DNA of 64,000 nucleotides from Omphiscola glabra (lineage: Eukaryota; Mollusca; Gastropoda; Lymnaeidae). Below, piece after piece: positions 25,488 through 37,428 of this stretch. The stretch lies in NCBI GenBank assembly GCA_964017045.1, contig OZ024794.1, forward strand, positions 48,551,013 to 48,615,012. Direction: 5' to 3'. The notes beneath the pieces are model-generated. The model was not told where the DNA came from and made no database searches. It was given only the letters and a program-made list of their open reading frames with translations. A program made the position numbers and the translations under genes. Numbering within the stretch: the stretch's first letter is position 1; each line of letters begins with the position of its first letter.

Positions 25488-27057
25488 AAATAAAACAAAA
25501 ATTAAAATCAAATTAAGGTAGTAAAAGACAGTTGCCTTAATTAATTAGCACTTGCGCCATAAAGCAATTTAATTTTGCTTTAAATTAAAACCTATAATTT
25601 CTTAATGTGGAGTGTTCATCTTTTTGCAAGTATTTGACTTAGTCTCGTGAATCCGAACATGCTGAGACATTGGCATGTCATTTTTTATTTGTGATTTAGT
25701 ATCATAAGAATATTTTAAGATTTGCATATTTTAGAATAATATTTTTTAAGGGATAAACGTACTTTTTTGTCAGAGTCCTTAAAAACGGTATTTAAAATTT
25801 GAGACCCCTTGGATTTCGAATGGCCTTAGGCTTAAGCCTACCTAGGGTCCGTGCACACATTATATAACAAAAAAATATGACTGTGACCCACCCCCAATAT
25901 TATATAACATTCCCCCCCCCCAAACTCCCCAATAAAATCAAAGAAAGTTAATACAAAAAGATAAAACAAAATAACTTTTAAGCAAAAATCCAGATTTTCA
26001 TTTTTTTTTCAAAAGATACTAATAGGGATCTGTGAAGTTATAAAATCTATTTTAGTTTTTAATAATCTAGGCTTATTTCGTAAAGTTGAATAGCAGCCGT
26101 TTTGCAAAAATAGTAATAAAAAAAACAAATTAATAATAATTGAAAAAATTGTTATATAACATTGCTCTCTACCACCTCCACCTCCCATAACAAAATATAA
26201 AAAAAATGATAAACCAACCCACCCCTACCCCCCTTTGCGTTATATAATTTGTGCACTGTCTCTTACACTATAGGGCAATCCGGTCCTGGTCATGGCCAAA
26301 CAAATCACTCTTAAAAGCGACCTGTCGGGTAGTCTTGTTTGAGAATTTGATAACCCTTGCGCTAAGACATGCTGGGTAATCCCCCCCCCCCCCCCCCGCT
26401 ATAAATACACAGTTTTCACAAAGATACCTCTGCAGAGAAGTAGTTTCAGACCGATAAGAAAACATCGAGTAGCAATGGTAATCTGAATCTGAAGGAACGA
26501 ATAAGGTAATGTGCTCTACACAAGTGTAGCCTACAATTGTAGTTGACATTTACATTTGTGAACGTGCTTACATGAATGTTGCTTTATAACAATAACGTAT
26601 ACTTATAGTATAGTATACTCAGCTAATGATTGGTTAGCTTTTAACAAATTCAAAATTAAGCTTTTAAAAAGAATAAATTTTATAATTTATAAACTGTCTT
26701 AAATTATTTATTTATTTTTATTTTCTTTTTTTTTTTAATTCACCGTATGCCATAAAAGAAATCGACTAAGTTAAATACAATTTTTAACTGTTAATTTACT
26801 GAACATTGGATATATTTTCAAGTCCTGAAAAACTTCGTCCAAAAATATGAAATCATATTATTTTGTGAATGGGGCCATCAACACTAATAGATAGGATGTG
26901 TCTGTGTTGTCTTTTCTAATCACAAATCATTTGTATAATATGAATGAGATAAAATATACAATTGTCTACCTCAGACACAGGATCAGGGCTGCCGTTGCAA
27001 AAGTATAAGTTTAACAAAATTATTTCCCCTGCTCGCCGAGTCACCGCAGACTCTGCC

Positions 27058-27149
27058 ATGGAGCTGTCCAGCTTGCTGTGGTTATCATGTGCTTTAATTG
27101 TGAGGTGCGGTGGACAAGGGATACCTATGATTCGACCTATTGTGTACAG
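27058..27149 (+). pseudogene. Orphan duplicate of APMAP-like exon 1
   Basis: The same 92-bp exon as 11882-11973, with ATG in the same Kozak context, an open signal-peptide frame and the same GT donor. Only two substitutions are visible within the exon (Leu to Trp and Val to Ile in the hydrophobic stretch). No exon 2-10 homologue is visible downstream to 41 kb. It could be a dead duplicate or an alternative first exon for another gene. Confidence 0.7.
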
Positions 27150-28692
27150 GTGATTAGAATGTTTTATTATACCACCCTCCCCCTCCCCACTTTTCTATGT
27201 TTCTAAGTTCGAAATACGTGTGCATCCATGTGTATTTTATAAAACTTTGACGTCAAAATAAATATAGCAACAAGGGTTGAATTTTTTTTTTAAAGTGCAT
27301 AACAGTTTTTTTTTTAAACGATTGTAAAAGAGTTGTTTCTACAAATTGAGATATTTTCAATATTTAAAAAAGACGTTGTTTTGTTTCACATATATTATAC
27401 CCTATACGGTGTCTTAAGAAGATGATATGGGGGGGGGGGCAACTCCAGGCGGCACTTCCCCACCCGCTTATATAGAGGAGCGACATTTCTTGGTCTACTG
27501 TAAAGCGCGATGGACTGTCAGGAAAGTAATTACACTACAGCAAAGACGATGACCTCACTCATTCCTTAGTTTCGTTCAATCCTTCTAAATTGTCCATTAT
27601 TTTCGTGGCCCGTTGATTGAAGTCCTGTTGATTTGTACTGGAGTGCTGGTCAACGGATCTTCCCTTAAACCAGCGCTGGTCTCCCTCTCCTGCATTCCTT
27701 GCATACCAGGGCTGCTGGTGGTGTTTTTGCTTGACTGGGCTTTCCATCAACTTGAGATTTGCTCAGTTTAGACCACTCGGCCACCCAGCACCCTAGATAG
27801 ATGTGCTGCTAAGATATTGTACAGGTTGAAGAAGCGCATTTCGAGTCATGGGAAATGCCTGGATCCGGAGATCTTGGTGGTTTAAGGAAAGTGTTTGGGA
27901 TGTGAACAGGTTTAATGAGATGGCCCGTGCTCTTTGAGCTCCGTACCTAGCATAAAGAGTATAATCAAACAACACATTATATGATTACACAATTTCATGA
28001 TGTATTCTACTTTTATTTACTACGTAACTTTACCTGGATATCCTACATAGAGAACTTTCCATGTAAAGAGACTAAACAATTGCAATGTTATTGTAAGACT
28101 TTGGACGTGTCCATTCTTCACCCAAAACATCCCATTCGTCCCATTCACAGACATCAACTTAATGTTCGTTAATGTTACCTTTCTGCACGAAAGCTCATTA
28201 AAGTCACGTGATGTCTTGTCCCTCATTAGTCATCAACCTGCACTTTGAATCTCTTTTTTTCTTTTTTTTTTTTTTGCGTCACTACAATTTGCATCCTGTC
28301 TACGCCCTGGCAACTCGTGCATTCTGTAAAATAGGTGGCGAACGAAAACCAAATATGTAAAATACAACTTTAAACAATTAAAAACTTAACAAAATAAAAA
28401 CATCCATACAAATGGCAACATTTAAATAAAAAAAGTATAACCGTTGACTGAGAACGAGATTTGTAGCTTCAATGAGGAGACGAGGATGGCGTCGTGTGTT
28501 GGAACGTTGGGAGAGTTGAGACATAGAACATTTGAGTTTTTACTTTTAGCAGGAAATAACCCACCAAACAATGTAAGGGGGCACTAGGTGTACTTCCCAT
28601 CTACTTTAAGTTACTTGACCAAATATTTACAAAGGGCGTCAGGTATGTATTAATATATGTGAGTTATCTGGGGGGGGGGGGGGGATGAGACA

Positions 28693-28845
28693 CAGAGGCG
28701 TAACTGGGTTTTTGGCGCCCTTGGCTAATTTATTTTTTAAATAATAAAAATTTAAAAAATTAGAGATTTAGCGACGCCCCTTTGAACAGGCGCAGGCCGG
28801 CGCCCTTGGCAACTGCCCCAATGCCAAGCCGTTGTTACGCCTCTG
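28693..28845. mobile_element. hAT-type MITE, CAG(A/T)GGCGTA family, copy 4
   Basis: CAGAGGCGTAACTGGG at the left and GTTACGCCTCTG at the right. Flanks ATGAGACA and ATGATACA (7/8). Interior 'ggcgcccttggc' occurs twice. Confidence 0.85.
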
Positions 28846-29169
28846 ATGATACAGCACGAATTTTCAAACAAATGCAGTAACTTAAAAAGTTAATTTGGAA
28901 TTTATTAAAACTCAAACTTTCTACATTTAAATGACAAAACAATGAACGTTTGGCGCCTTTTTTTTTTTAGACTGATTTACTCCTCTCCCAACCCCCACCA
29001 AGAAAATAAAAAGTGGATTTTATTTTTCAAATTTATAATTTACCCAAAAATTGAATTGATGTGATAATCGAAAAACTCGTTGAAATAAACTGGAGAGCCG
29101 ATCTTCCTCCTTTCATTTTGAAATAAATTGCCAAAAATATTTCAATTATCACTAATAAAATTGGCAGCA

Positions 29170-29300
29170 TAATGCCCCTAGAAGCGTGAGGCCCACTAGA
29201 GGCCTGAAGAATCCTTAGAGGCGTGATGGCTCCTAGAGGCTGGAGGCCCCCTAGAGGCATGAGTCCCCCCTAGAGCATGAGCCCCCCCCCCCCCCGAGGC
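29170..29300 (+). repeat. Degenerate minisatellite (CTAGAGGC-type units)
   Basis: About six irregular units around 'cctagaggc(a/g)tgagg(c)ccc', ending in a C run of about 14. Confidence 0.75.
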
Positions 29301-31154
29301 GTTAGACCCAGTGTGCCCATTCGTTAAGACAGCACTGCCTTTCTCCACTAATTTCACTATTACCACCAAGGCCAACAGACTAACATATTAACATATTTTT
29401 TTGTCTTATTTTAAAATAACGATAAATTATTTTGAACTGATTAAAAAATAATGAATATTCATTCATTTATGAATTAGTTTAAAGTTTTAACAAATAAATA
29501 GTTTCAAATACAATTATGAAATAGCATTACTACTTATATACAATTAAAATTACAAAAGTATTTTGAAATGGTTTCTATGGCAGTGACGACGAAGTTAGAG
29601 CTGACCCTGGGCATCAACATTTCCGATTTGGGTGCTGATAGATGTCCTACCTCTCCTTTCCCGAACGCCTGAAAATCTCCCCCGTGGAAAAACTACCCGA
29701 AATTCATTGGTCTAAGCGCATAGGCCAACCTAGGCCATAATGCTTTTCTTAGCATTACTTGACAGAGCCATTCCCAGGAAAAGTGGCGCCCATGGTACAC
29801 TTGTATGACGATTTTGCCGCCCCTGCCTATGTGAAGTACATGGGATTTTATCGTTTAATTCCATATTAAGGGCCTATCTTAAGACGATTTTGTCACCCCC
29901 TGATATTGGCGCCAGGGGTGATTGGCCCTCTCGCTCCTCCTTCGCACGGCCCTGAGAATAGAGGGGGATAAAGGCCTCAGTGCATTACTGTGCCCAGGAC
30001 CTCCGCTGCTGCAAAGACGGCCCTGGTGTATGGATACTAATGTAAAGAAAGAGAATAATAAAACCTTTAGTGATGATAAAAAATATAATTATTTATTTTA
30101 ATTTTATATAATTAGGTACAGCCCTTAATTTAAATCATAAGTCTACACGCACGTGTGCATGTATCACCATATCGTATAATAATTAGGCTGTAGGTCTACT
30201 GTATTATCATACTACACGTGGCACAACATTCGTTCAACTTTTGTTTAATCTGGGTCAGATATAAAATTGGCCGATAAACAATAATTGCGGATAAACGAAA
30301 CGAAACATTTAAATTTCGACCAATAAGAACGCGTGTTTCAACGGAAATGTATGGGTCAGCAGAACAAAGAGTTCCTTCAATGCTTTAATCCGGACATTTT
30401 AGTCAAATAAAATACATGGGCAAAGCTTTCGATCGATATTAAAATACAACTACGTAGCGCTGTAATTATACTGTAAAATCTCAGGACGCCAATGACTCAA
30501 TTTTGCATGAATTTTGCCCCCCCCCCCCCTTTCTTTTTAACATAAAACTTTTCTCTTACCATACTACTTGAAAATACAATTTTAACAACTTTGAATTACG
30601 TTCAAGGTCACATGCCACATTTTTCTTACGATGTTTATTAAATTTCACGATAATCTTACATTTCATTTTTTTAAAAAAAGAATATAAAATATTGACACGC
30701 AGCTCCATCATTTTTTTTGACATACGCAGAACGTATGCGCGAACGAGTTTTGAATTATCCAAATCCTTCGGTTTAGGCCGAAAGTCTCCTTAAGCATTTG
30801 GTTTCGGTTCGGTTTCGGGCGGAAAGTCATATTTAACTTTCTGCTTGGTTTCGATAGAAATCAGAAAATCGTATTCTGCTGATTAATACTACATATTAAA
30901 TCAAATTCAATTTCGACTTTGGTGTCAGGATGGTTATGTACATATTGGGTCTCGTTTTCGCAGAAACGTTACAAAATCGAGATTGGCTTTCGCTTAAATA
31001 AATTATACCTTTCTACAAATCGAGAGGAGCCTGGGCAGCCTTGGAAGCTGGCGCTAAATGACAGAATTTTAAGAAATGAGAAACCTATCAATTAAAAGAC
31101 CACACAAAATAAGGCCAAACCAATTCAATTTAAAATTGGCAGCAACTATTGGGT

Positions 31155-31391
31155 CTAATGGTACCCGGGTGCGAATGGCGGCGCTGCGTGTCCGGGTCCA
31201 TTGTGACTAATGCTATTCGGATGCCATTTGTGGTAGTTTATTTAAGTTAAACTGAAGAAGTAAGTTTACAAACATATAGTTCATTCAATTATCTTTCATT
31301 TGATACCTCATTTTTCTTACAAACTCAACAATAATATTTTTAATAGTTTTTTAATCCCAACCTCTCACTTCTGGTGCCCGGGTACCAATAG
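31155..31391. mobile_element. Putative MITE with CTAATGGTACCCGGG ends
   Basis: Left CTAATGGTACCCGGGTGC and right GCCCGGGTACCAATAG are inverted relatives 237 bp apart. No clear target duplication, so the class is unknown. Confidence 0.45.
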
Positions 31392-31860
31392 CCACTTCGT
31401 TTAAAATTCATGCCTTAACTGGCAACCCTAGAAATATTTCTATGGGACAAAAAATGGAGTTGCCCATAAAAGTTGGAAAAGGCGACAGAATCCTTGTGAC
31501 AGAAGAGGACCACACTTTTATGGACCACGCTTTTATGGACCACACTTTTATGCTCTTTTGACGTCCAGAAAACGTGCAAGTTGTTATCGCTTGTCACGCG
31601 ACACATCAGCATGCAGGGGCACACGTACGCACTACGGTGGAGAGGGTTGTCCATTTTGAAGATTTTGCGTATGGCGATGGGGGAAAAAGGAGGGGGTGTG
31701 AGTCTCGACAGTATTTGTATCCATGTCAAAGCATAATTTCCTGAACTTTCTAAAATTACATTGAATTATCTTCTCTCATTTCCTCCAAATTCCTCTTCAT
31801 TACAGGGGCGTTAGACAAAGGAAAATAACAGAATGAATTTATATTAACGAGTAGTACTCC

Positions 31861-32076
31861 TCGTTTGAATTCAGAGTTCGCCTACGCTTAGATGAGTTGC
31901 CGTCTAATGCTAACGTGCCCCATCCACCCGGGGTGCTTGGGATAAAATGGGGAGAGACGGCAATCAGGTTAGCAAAATAGGAAATGAGTGAAACAAAGTA
32001 AGGTTACACCTGAAAATAGGAACGCTTGGGATGTTGTCTTTGGTGAGTCTGTTTAGACCACTCGGCCACCCAGCAC
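31861..32076 (-). mobile_element. tRNA-derived SINE, reversed copy
   Basis: Read on the minus strand: head GGGTGCTGGGTGGCCGAGTG, then 'caagcaccccgggtggatgg' and 'caactcatctaagcgtaggc', the same tail as the copy at 18745. Confidence 0.75.
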
Positions 32077-32400
32077 CCACCTCTACAAGCCATAGACGAT
32101 TTCCCTTTGCTTGTCAATAAAAACCATGCCCAAATTTCTCCTTGCTAAATAAAATTGTTTTCCCGCCAATATTTATTTTAAATTTCAAATTATTTTAAAT
32201 TAAGTTATAAATGTTTCAAAAGCGGCTTTTAAAGTTGAAAAAAAATTATTAATTTTTAAAGCAGACTTAACAACCAAACATTGACAGCAAATATTAAATA
32301 GAAAAAGTGGCTAGAGTCCAATCTAATTTGCTAATTACGGATTAAAAAATTATTTGATGACACGTACATGATAAACTAAAAAGAAACAATTAATAATTCT

Positions 32401-32527
32401 GGCACCGGTCGCTGGTGCAGTGGGAAATTTGTCCACCAGTCCCCGGCACAGAGGGAAATTTGTCCACCAATCCTTGGTGCAATGGGAAATTTGTCCACCG
32501 GTCCTAAGTGCGGTGGGAAATTTGTCA
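32401..32527 (+). repeat. 31-bp minisatellite (about 4 units)
   Basis: Four units of a 'ggtcgctggtgcagtgggaa' plus 'atttgtccacc' type. The unit resembles the interior of the hAT-type element at 61330-61516 ('caccggtccctggtgcaatg'). Confidence 0.85.
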
Positions 32528-33243
32528 CCCCGTCTGTCAACTCAAACGTTTTGGGAACGCTGGCCTACATGAAACTATAAGTATAAGGTCAAAGGAAATT
32601 TTTTTCCAGAACTGGAAGAGTTGCTTTAATTTTTTACCTGATAGTGCTTGAGGTGGCGAATAAAACTGACAGCAGTAATTTTATTGCAGTCAAACTTGAC
32701 TTTACAGACACATGATATGACAGCGATGGATAACAAGGGTCATCAAATTACGGCATGTGGACCAGATCCGGCCCGCCAAGCGTCCTTTACCTGCCGTCTA
32801 GCAATCTGGGTAGCAGTGACAAATAGTGAACCAGATGTTCATCATCTTATTAGCCATACTTTACTCTGAAATACAATCAAGTTTATGTTAATCACAATAT
32901 TTCTTCACAATATTTGATGTTTTTTTGGTTGTTTTTTTATGTTTAGTTTGTTTGTTTCCATTTAATAAGATACGACCAGTTCTCATAGGATTCGTTCATA
33001 TTTTAAAATATGTATGTATTCCGTACCCCTACAGCGTTTGGGGGATACTGTCCCGGTCCTCGACATTGTCTTGGAACGCAGATCCGGCTCCCTATTTAAA
33101 AGGTTTGAGGGCCCTTGCACTAAAATGTTAAGCTTGTTGAAGGCACTAATCATCCTGAAGAGGCTGTCGTGACAGTATTCGGTAAGCTTTTATGATTGGA
33201 AGCACAAAGATAAAAGACTATTTTTTAAAGGACATTCTAGGGC

Positions 33244-33435
33244 TCATCTCTGCATCAGGAAACACCTTGTAGACGCTGTACCAGGAAACACCTTGTAAAC
33301 CTGATCTCGGACATTTGGATCACGAGCATCAGTCATGTCACAAGGCCGTAGATATTTAGCGGTTACAGTGGCGAATCTAAAATGTGTGCAAACCATGAAG
33401 ACAATTAAGGTAGCTGCCCTCACGAAGAAACCCAT
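33244..33435 (-). CDS. Candidate small secreted protein or first exon (unrecognised)
   Basis: The 63-codon minus-strand ORF starts with a good signal peptide (MGFFVRAATLIVFMVC, then HFRFATVTA), followed by YLRPCDMTDARDPNVRDQVY. Near its 3' end a TACAAGGTGTTTCCTG unit is repeated. No family is recognised and no partner exons are visible. It may be a chance ORF. Confidence 0.2.
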   Translation of the reverse strand: MGFFVRAATLIVFMVCTHFRFATVTAKYLRPCDMTDARDPNVRDQVYKVFPGTASTRCFLMQR

Positions 33436-33871
33436 TTAGTTTCATTAGACATTTTTAGACTACTGATCGGTGGACGATCGTCGCCCTTTGAGGGTTTAAA
33501 TTATACAACTCTATTTTGGGGACAGTGAAAAAGTCAAAATTTATTAAAGTTATAACCTCCTCCCTACTTTGTAAAGCTCCTAAGTCTGCCTATGTGATAA
33601 AAGGGAAAAAAATAATTAAAATCTTTGAGGGAAACAATTTAAAAAGACCCTTTGTTTGTTCTTAGCATGTATAAGAAATTCAACAATATCTTTTCTGAGA
33701 ACACAATAATTATGTCCTTTATTAATGTGGTTTCTTTAAAACTGTATAACAAGATATCTAAACCTCAAGCAATGAGGTAGACAAAATCGTAAATTAACCA
33801 TATAACATACTAGCCAATATACCCGACGTGGCCAGAGATTGCATTCGAAAGAAAAACAACAACTTCTACAG

Positions 33872-34300
33872 CAGAGGTCTAAAACTCACGGCCCGCGGGC
33901 CATTTGCGGCACGCAAGACGATATTTTTCGGCCCAATACATGCAGTGGCGTAGTGAGGGGGGGCAAGGGGGGCATCATGTCCCGGGCGCTACTCACAAAG
34001 GGGCGCCAACTGGTATATTGGGGGCGCTAAAAAGGTATTGTGCCCCGGGCGCGAGTTAAGCTCGCTACGCCACTGAATACATGACAGCAAAGGTTAGTGT
34101 TAATGCTGCCCGCGAGTTTTCCCCATTCTCATATCTATAATTTAAGTATACCGATGTCATTGCAAAGCTACAGGAAGAATTTGATCTCAGGTTTGCAGAC
34201 TTCAAAACACACAGAGACACTTTGCAAATTTTTGCTGACCCTCTCTCATTTAATGTTAGATTGCATAAATTAGGTACCACTGCAAAAATGTAAGAAATGG
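33872..34300 (+). mobile_element. hAT transposon relic with transposase fragment
   Basis: The left end CAGAGGTCTAAAACTCACGG leads into 'gcccgcgggccatttgcggc', typical of hAT ends. After a nested MITE (33943-34075), the plus strand at 34147-34292 reads YTDVIAKLQEEFDLRFADF, then KTHRDTLQIFADPLSFNVRL, a segment typical of ZBED/GTF2IRD2-like hAT transposases. No full ORF survives and the right end was not found. Confidence 0.7.
33943..34075. mobile_element. hAT-type MITE, CAG(A/T)GGCGTA family, nested copy 5
   Basis: CAGTGGCGTAGTGAGG to GCTCGCTACGCCACTG, with a perfect 8-bp target duplication AATACATG at 33935-33942 and 34076-34083. It is inserted into the hAT relic that surrounds it. Confidence 0.93.
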
Positions 34301-34364
34301 ATCAAGTCGTTCTTAAATAACACAACAATAACGAGAGTAAGGGATTAGGTATAAAACAGGGATA

Positions 34365-35215
34365 CACTCGAGGACGGACTCCCGCAAGGGTCGATCTTTA
34401 GCGTCACCCTGTTCATAGCCTACGTACAAGACTTAAAAGGAGAGCTGGAGTTTCAGAATGCCATTTTCGCTGGAGTCTGAGAATGCTATGTTCGCCGGAG
34501 TCTCAGAATGCCATGTTCCTTGATGATCTGGTGATATGGAGCTCCGGAAAGAATATACAGCAACTGCGGGACACGGCTGTGGGAGGATCTAAACAGAATA
34601 GAATCCTAAGCTGCAAGGTGGAAAATGGTTGTCCATGCGGATCGAACGTTTCACTCCATATTCACAAATGGGAGGAATACGCTTAAACAAGAAATATACT
34701 AAACCATTTGCGAAAATATGCTAATATAGGATAGGACACCAACGCATTTAGGCGTGAAGCTGGACCAGAAAGTCCATGCAGTTACACAATCGTATACGTG
34801 AATTGTGCGCCAAAGCCACGTCGAAACTGAGTCTGATAAAAAGAAAACGACAAAAAAAAAACATCAACTGGCGTGCACTAACTTGGGATCCGATGTAAAC
34901 TCTTTATATTGAGAACGTGATAGGTACCATTGACTACAGCTTCCGACACAGATCTTTGCAAGACGCACGGCTCTCATAGATCTGGCCAGCATAAAACACA
35001 TTGCTCTTCGTTTTGTGAGTGGGGCTCTCCGTACCACACCCACAGCAGAAATCATGGCAGACGTAGAGCCGCTAGGGGTGTGAAGAAGTACACAAATTCT
35101 GATCATGATGGATCGATACCGCATATGTGTGAACGGAACCCTGTTTTCTAATACAAGATCGGTGGGTGGATAGGACACGATTAAAAAGACCCTACCTTGA
35201 AATATTAGACGCGTC
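34365..35215 (+). pseudogene. LINE reverse transcriptase relic
   Basis: Plus-strand frames show LEDGLPQGSIFSVTLF (RT motif B), MFLDDLVIWSSG (motif C as FLDD), then KHLGVKLDQKVH, a WRALTWDP block, FVSGALRTTPTAEIMADVEP and MDRYRICVNGTLFSN. Several stops and frame changes break it. A small internal repeat of 'gctggagtctgagaatgc(t)' type lies before motif C. The order is that of a jockey/I-like RT and thumb. Confidence 0.72.
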
Positions 35216-35584
35216 CAGCAGCCGCAGGGGTTGCTGGGCCAAAGCGACGGCTCTGATGGCGCACTTGATTCAACTTAAAATAAAGTCGAGTCTCACAACA
35301 GTTAATTCATGACTCTTCCTACTCGGCGAATATCCTTGGCCAGTCGAATAATGGGAATCGCATGATTCATAGCCCAGGAGACCATAGGCCGCCAAAATCG
35401 TCATTTTTGCATGCTCATTATTTGTTTTACTATATACCATTCTGAGAAGAGGGCGCCTACATTCAGGCTTTGCCCCCGGCGCAGCTTTTGCTTGCCATGA
35501 CCCTGCCGGGGCATCACAGCTCTGGGCAAGACTGCAATCTTTTCTGACCAAAGTGCCTCGCCTTTCAGTAAAACCAAACTTTGT

Positions 35585-36046
35585 GTTCTATGGTTACGGT
35601 AGCCCACTAGATGCCTGTGTTTGTCAGGCTGTTCTATGGTTACGGTTGCCCACTAGATGCCTGTGTTTGTCAGGCTGTTCTATGGTTACGGTAGCCCACT
35701 AGATGCTTGTGTTTGTCAGGCTGTTCTATGACAACGGTTGCTCACTAGATGCCCGTGTTTGTCAGGCTGTTCTATAATTACGGTTGCCCGCTAGATGTCT
35801 GTGTTTGTCAGGCTGTTCTATGATTACGGTAGCCCACTAGATGCTTGTGTTTGTCAGGCTGTTCTATGATTACGGTAGCCCACTAGATGCCTGTGTTTAT
35901 CAGGCTGTGCTATGATTACGGTACCCCACTAGATGCCCGTGTTTGTCAGGCTGTTCTATGATACGGTTGCCCACTAGATGCCTGTGTTTGTCAGGCTGTT
36001 CTATGATACGGTTGCCCACTAGATGCCTGTGTTTGTTAGGCTGTTC
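35585..36046 (+). repeat. 46-bp minisatellite (10 units)
   Basis: Ten units of about 46 bp beginning 'gttctatggttacggt(a/t)gc' and containing 'cccactagatgcctgtg'. Individual units differ at a few positions. Unrelated to the next array. Confidence 0.95.
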
Positions 36047-36149
36047 TAACAAAACGAAAAGTTGAAATCGGTGTCAAATACGACTTACATGATTGATATC
36101 AAACCACCGTTACATCTTATCCAAGCCCCCTAGCAACAACCTTCTCATT

Positions 36150-36785
36150 AAATTGAACATGTCACAGTCAGAAACTACCTTCTCATTGAAATTACCATCT
36201 GTCACAGCCAGAAACAACCTGTCACAGCCAGAAACAGCCTTATCATTGAAATGACCATCTGTCACAGCCAGGAGCAACCCTCTCATGAAAATCACCACCT
36301 GTCACAACCAGAAACAGCCTTCTCATTCAAATGACCATCTGTCACAGCCAGAAACAGCCTTCTCATTGAAATGACCATCTGTCACAGCCAGAAAAAACCT
36401 GTCACATCCAGAAACGGCCGTCTCATTGAAATGACCATCTGTCACAGCCAGGAGCAACCTTCTCATTGAAATCACCACCTGTCACAACCAGAAACAGCCT
36501 TCTCATTCAAATGGCCATCTGTCACAGCCAGAAACAGCCTTCTCCTTCAAATGACCATCTTTCACAGCCAGAAACAACCTGTCACAGCCAGAAACAGCCT
36601 TCTCATTGAAATGACCATCTGTCACAGCCAGGAGCAACCCTCTCATGAAAATCTCCACCTGTCACAACCAGAAACAGCCTTCTCATTCAAATGACCATCT
36701 GTCACAGCCAGAAACAACCTGTCACAGCCAGAAACAGCCTTCTCATTGAAATGACCATCTGTCACAGCCAGAAACAACCCCCTCA
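36150..36785 (+). repeat. 40-bp minisatellite with 180-bp higher-order repeat
   Basis: The basic unit pairs 'gtcacagccagaaacagcct' with 'tctcattgaaatgaccatct'. A 20-bp half unit is inserted regularly, so four 40-bp units plus one half unit form a 180-bp block that recurs at 36181, 36361, 36541 and partly 36721. Variant words such as 'caggagcaacc' keep their position in each block. Confidence 0.93.
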
Positions 36786-37428
36786 TTAGCCACAACAACT
36801 TTCTGCTTTCTTTAATTTGCACACGGTGCTTTCGATTAATATTTGTATGAAAAGAGCGAGAAACATAATTAGTTTGTTAAGATTTTGCTTTATTCAGACC
36901 TTATGTATGTTAGTCATAGTCAACGCCAAATGTAGATTCCATCTCATTTTATTTCTTTTTAAATTAGTTTTGGCTATTTCATTCTTTAAAAATCCTTTAA
37001 TGAAACTTTACGTTACAAAAAAAACAACCAAACAAACATGTAGGCTAATGCAAAAAATTTCATACTTTGCAATGTCAATGGATTCAAAAAATTACATTTT
37101 CACTTCCGTCATTTTGTTATAGTTCAGGGGTTATTTCCAGTAAAGGTGAAAACTACCTTGGAGCATCTCTTCCTGTCATTATGGAGGGTTCTAATATTAT
37201 ATTTATAGACAACATTTTGTTTGATAAAATGTCATTAGCAGCGTACTAATCGATCTAAGATAGAGAGGTCAGTTTTGGACATCCCACAATGTTAACGATA
37301 TGTTTACAGGAATAATGCTAAGAAAAGTGGTTGATTTCATTTTTTTTTTAAACTGTGTTATCCCTTTCTAATTTAATGTCCGGTAGGCCATACAGATAAA
37401 TAAAAAAAAATTACCAAAATTTAAAGAA

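Larger units (their letters stand above)
23431..27715 (+). repeat. Direct segmental duplication, copy 2
   Basis: Second copy of 7045-12935, lying 1.3 kb after the end of the APMAP-like gene. It lacks the MITE found at 7086 and most of the 19-bp array. It has private insertions: a 13-bp array (24187-24254), a hAT-type element (24579-24828) and a 12-bp array (25366-25487). It contains the orphan exon 1 at 27058-27149, and homology stops about 325 bp before where exon 2 would lie. Confidence 0.85.
27716..33240. other. Intergenic repeat-rich DNA without a recognised gene
   Basis: Apart from the elements listed separately, it holds homopolymer G/C runs (about 28670, 29285, 30517) and possible GC-rich MITE remains near 29764-30016 ('cagagccattccc', 'cacggccctg', 'gacggccctg'). 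A short minus-strand SINE head (GGTGGCCGAGTGGTCTAAAC type) ends near 27793. The rest is AT-rich sequence in which I see nothing coding. Confidence 0.5.

Noticed and set aside
35585..36785. CRISPR-like appearance of regular repeats
   Set aside because: Units are directly tandem with no unique spacers, and the context is eukaryotic.
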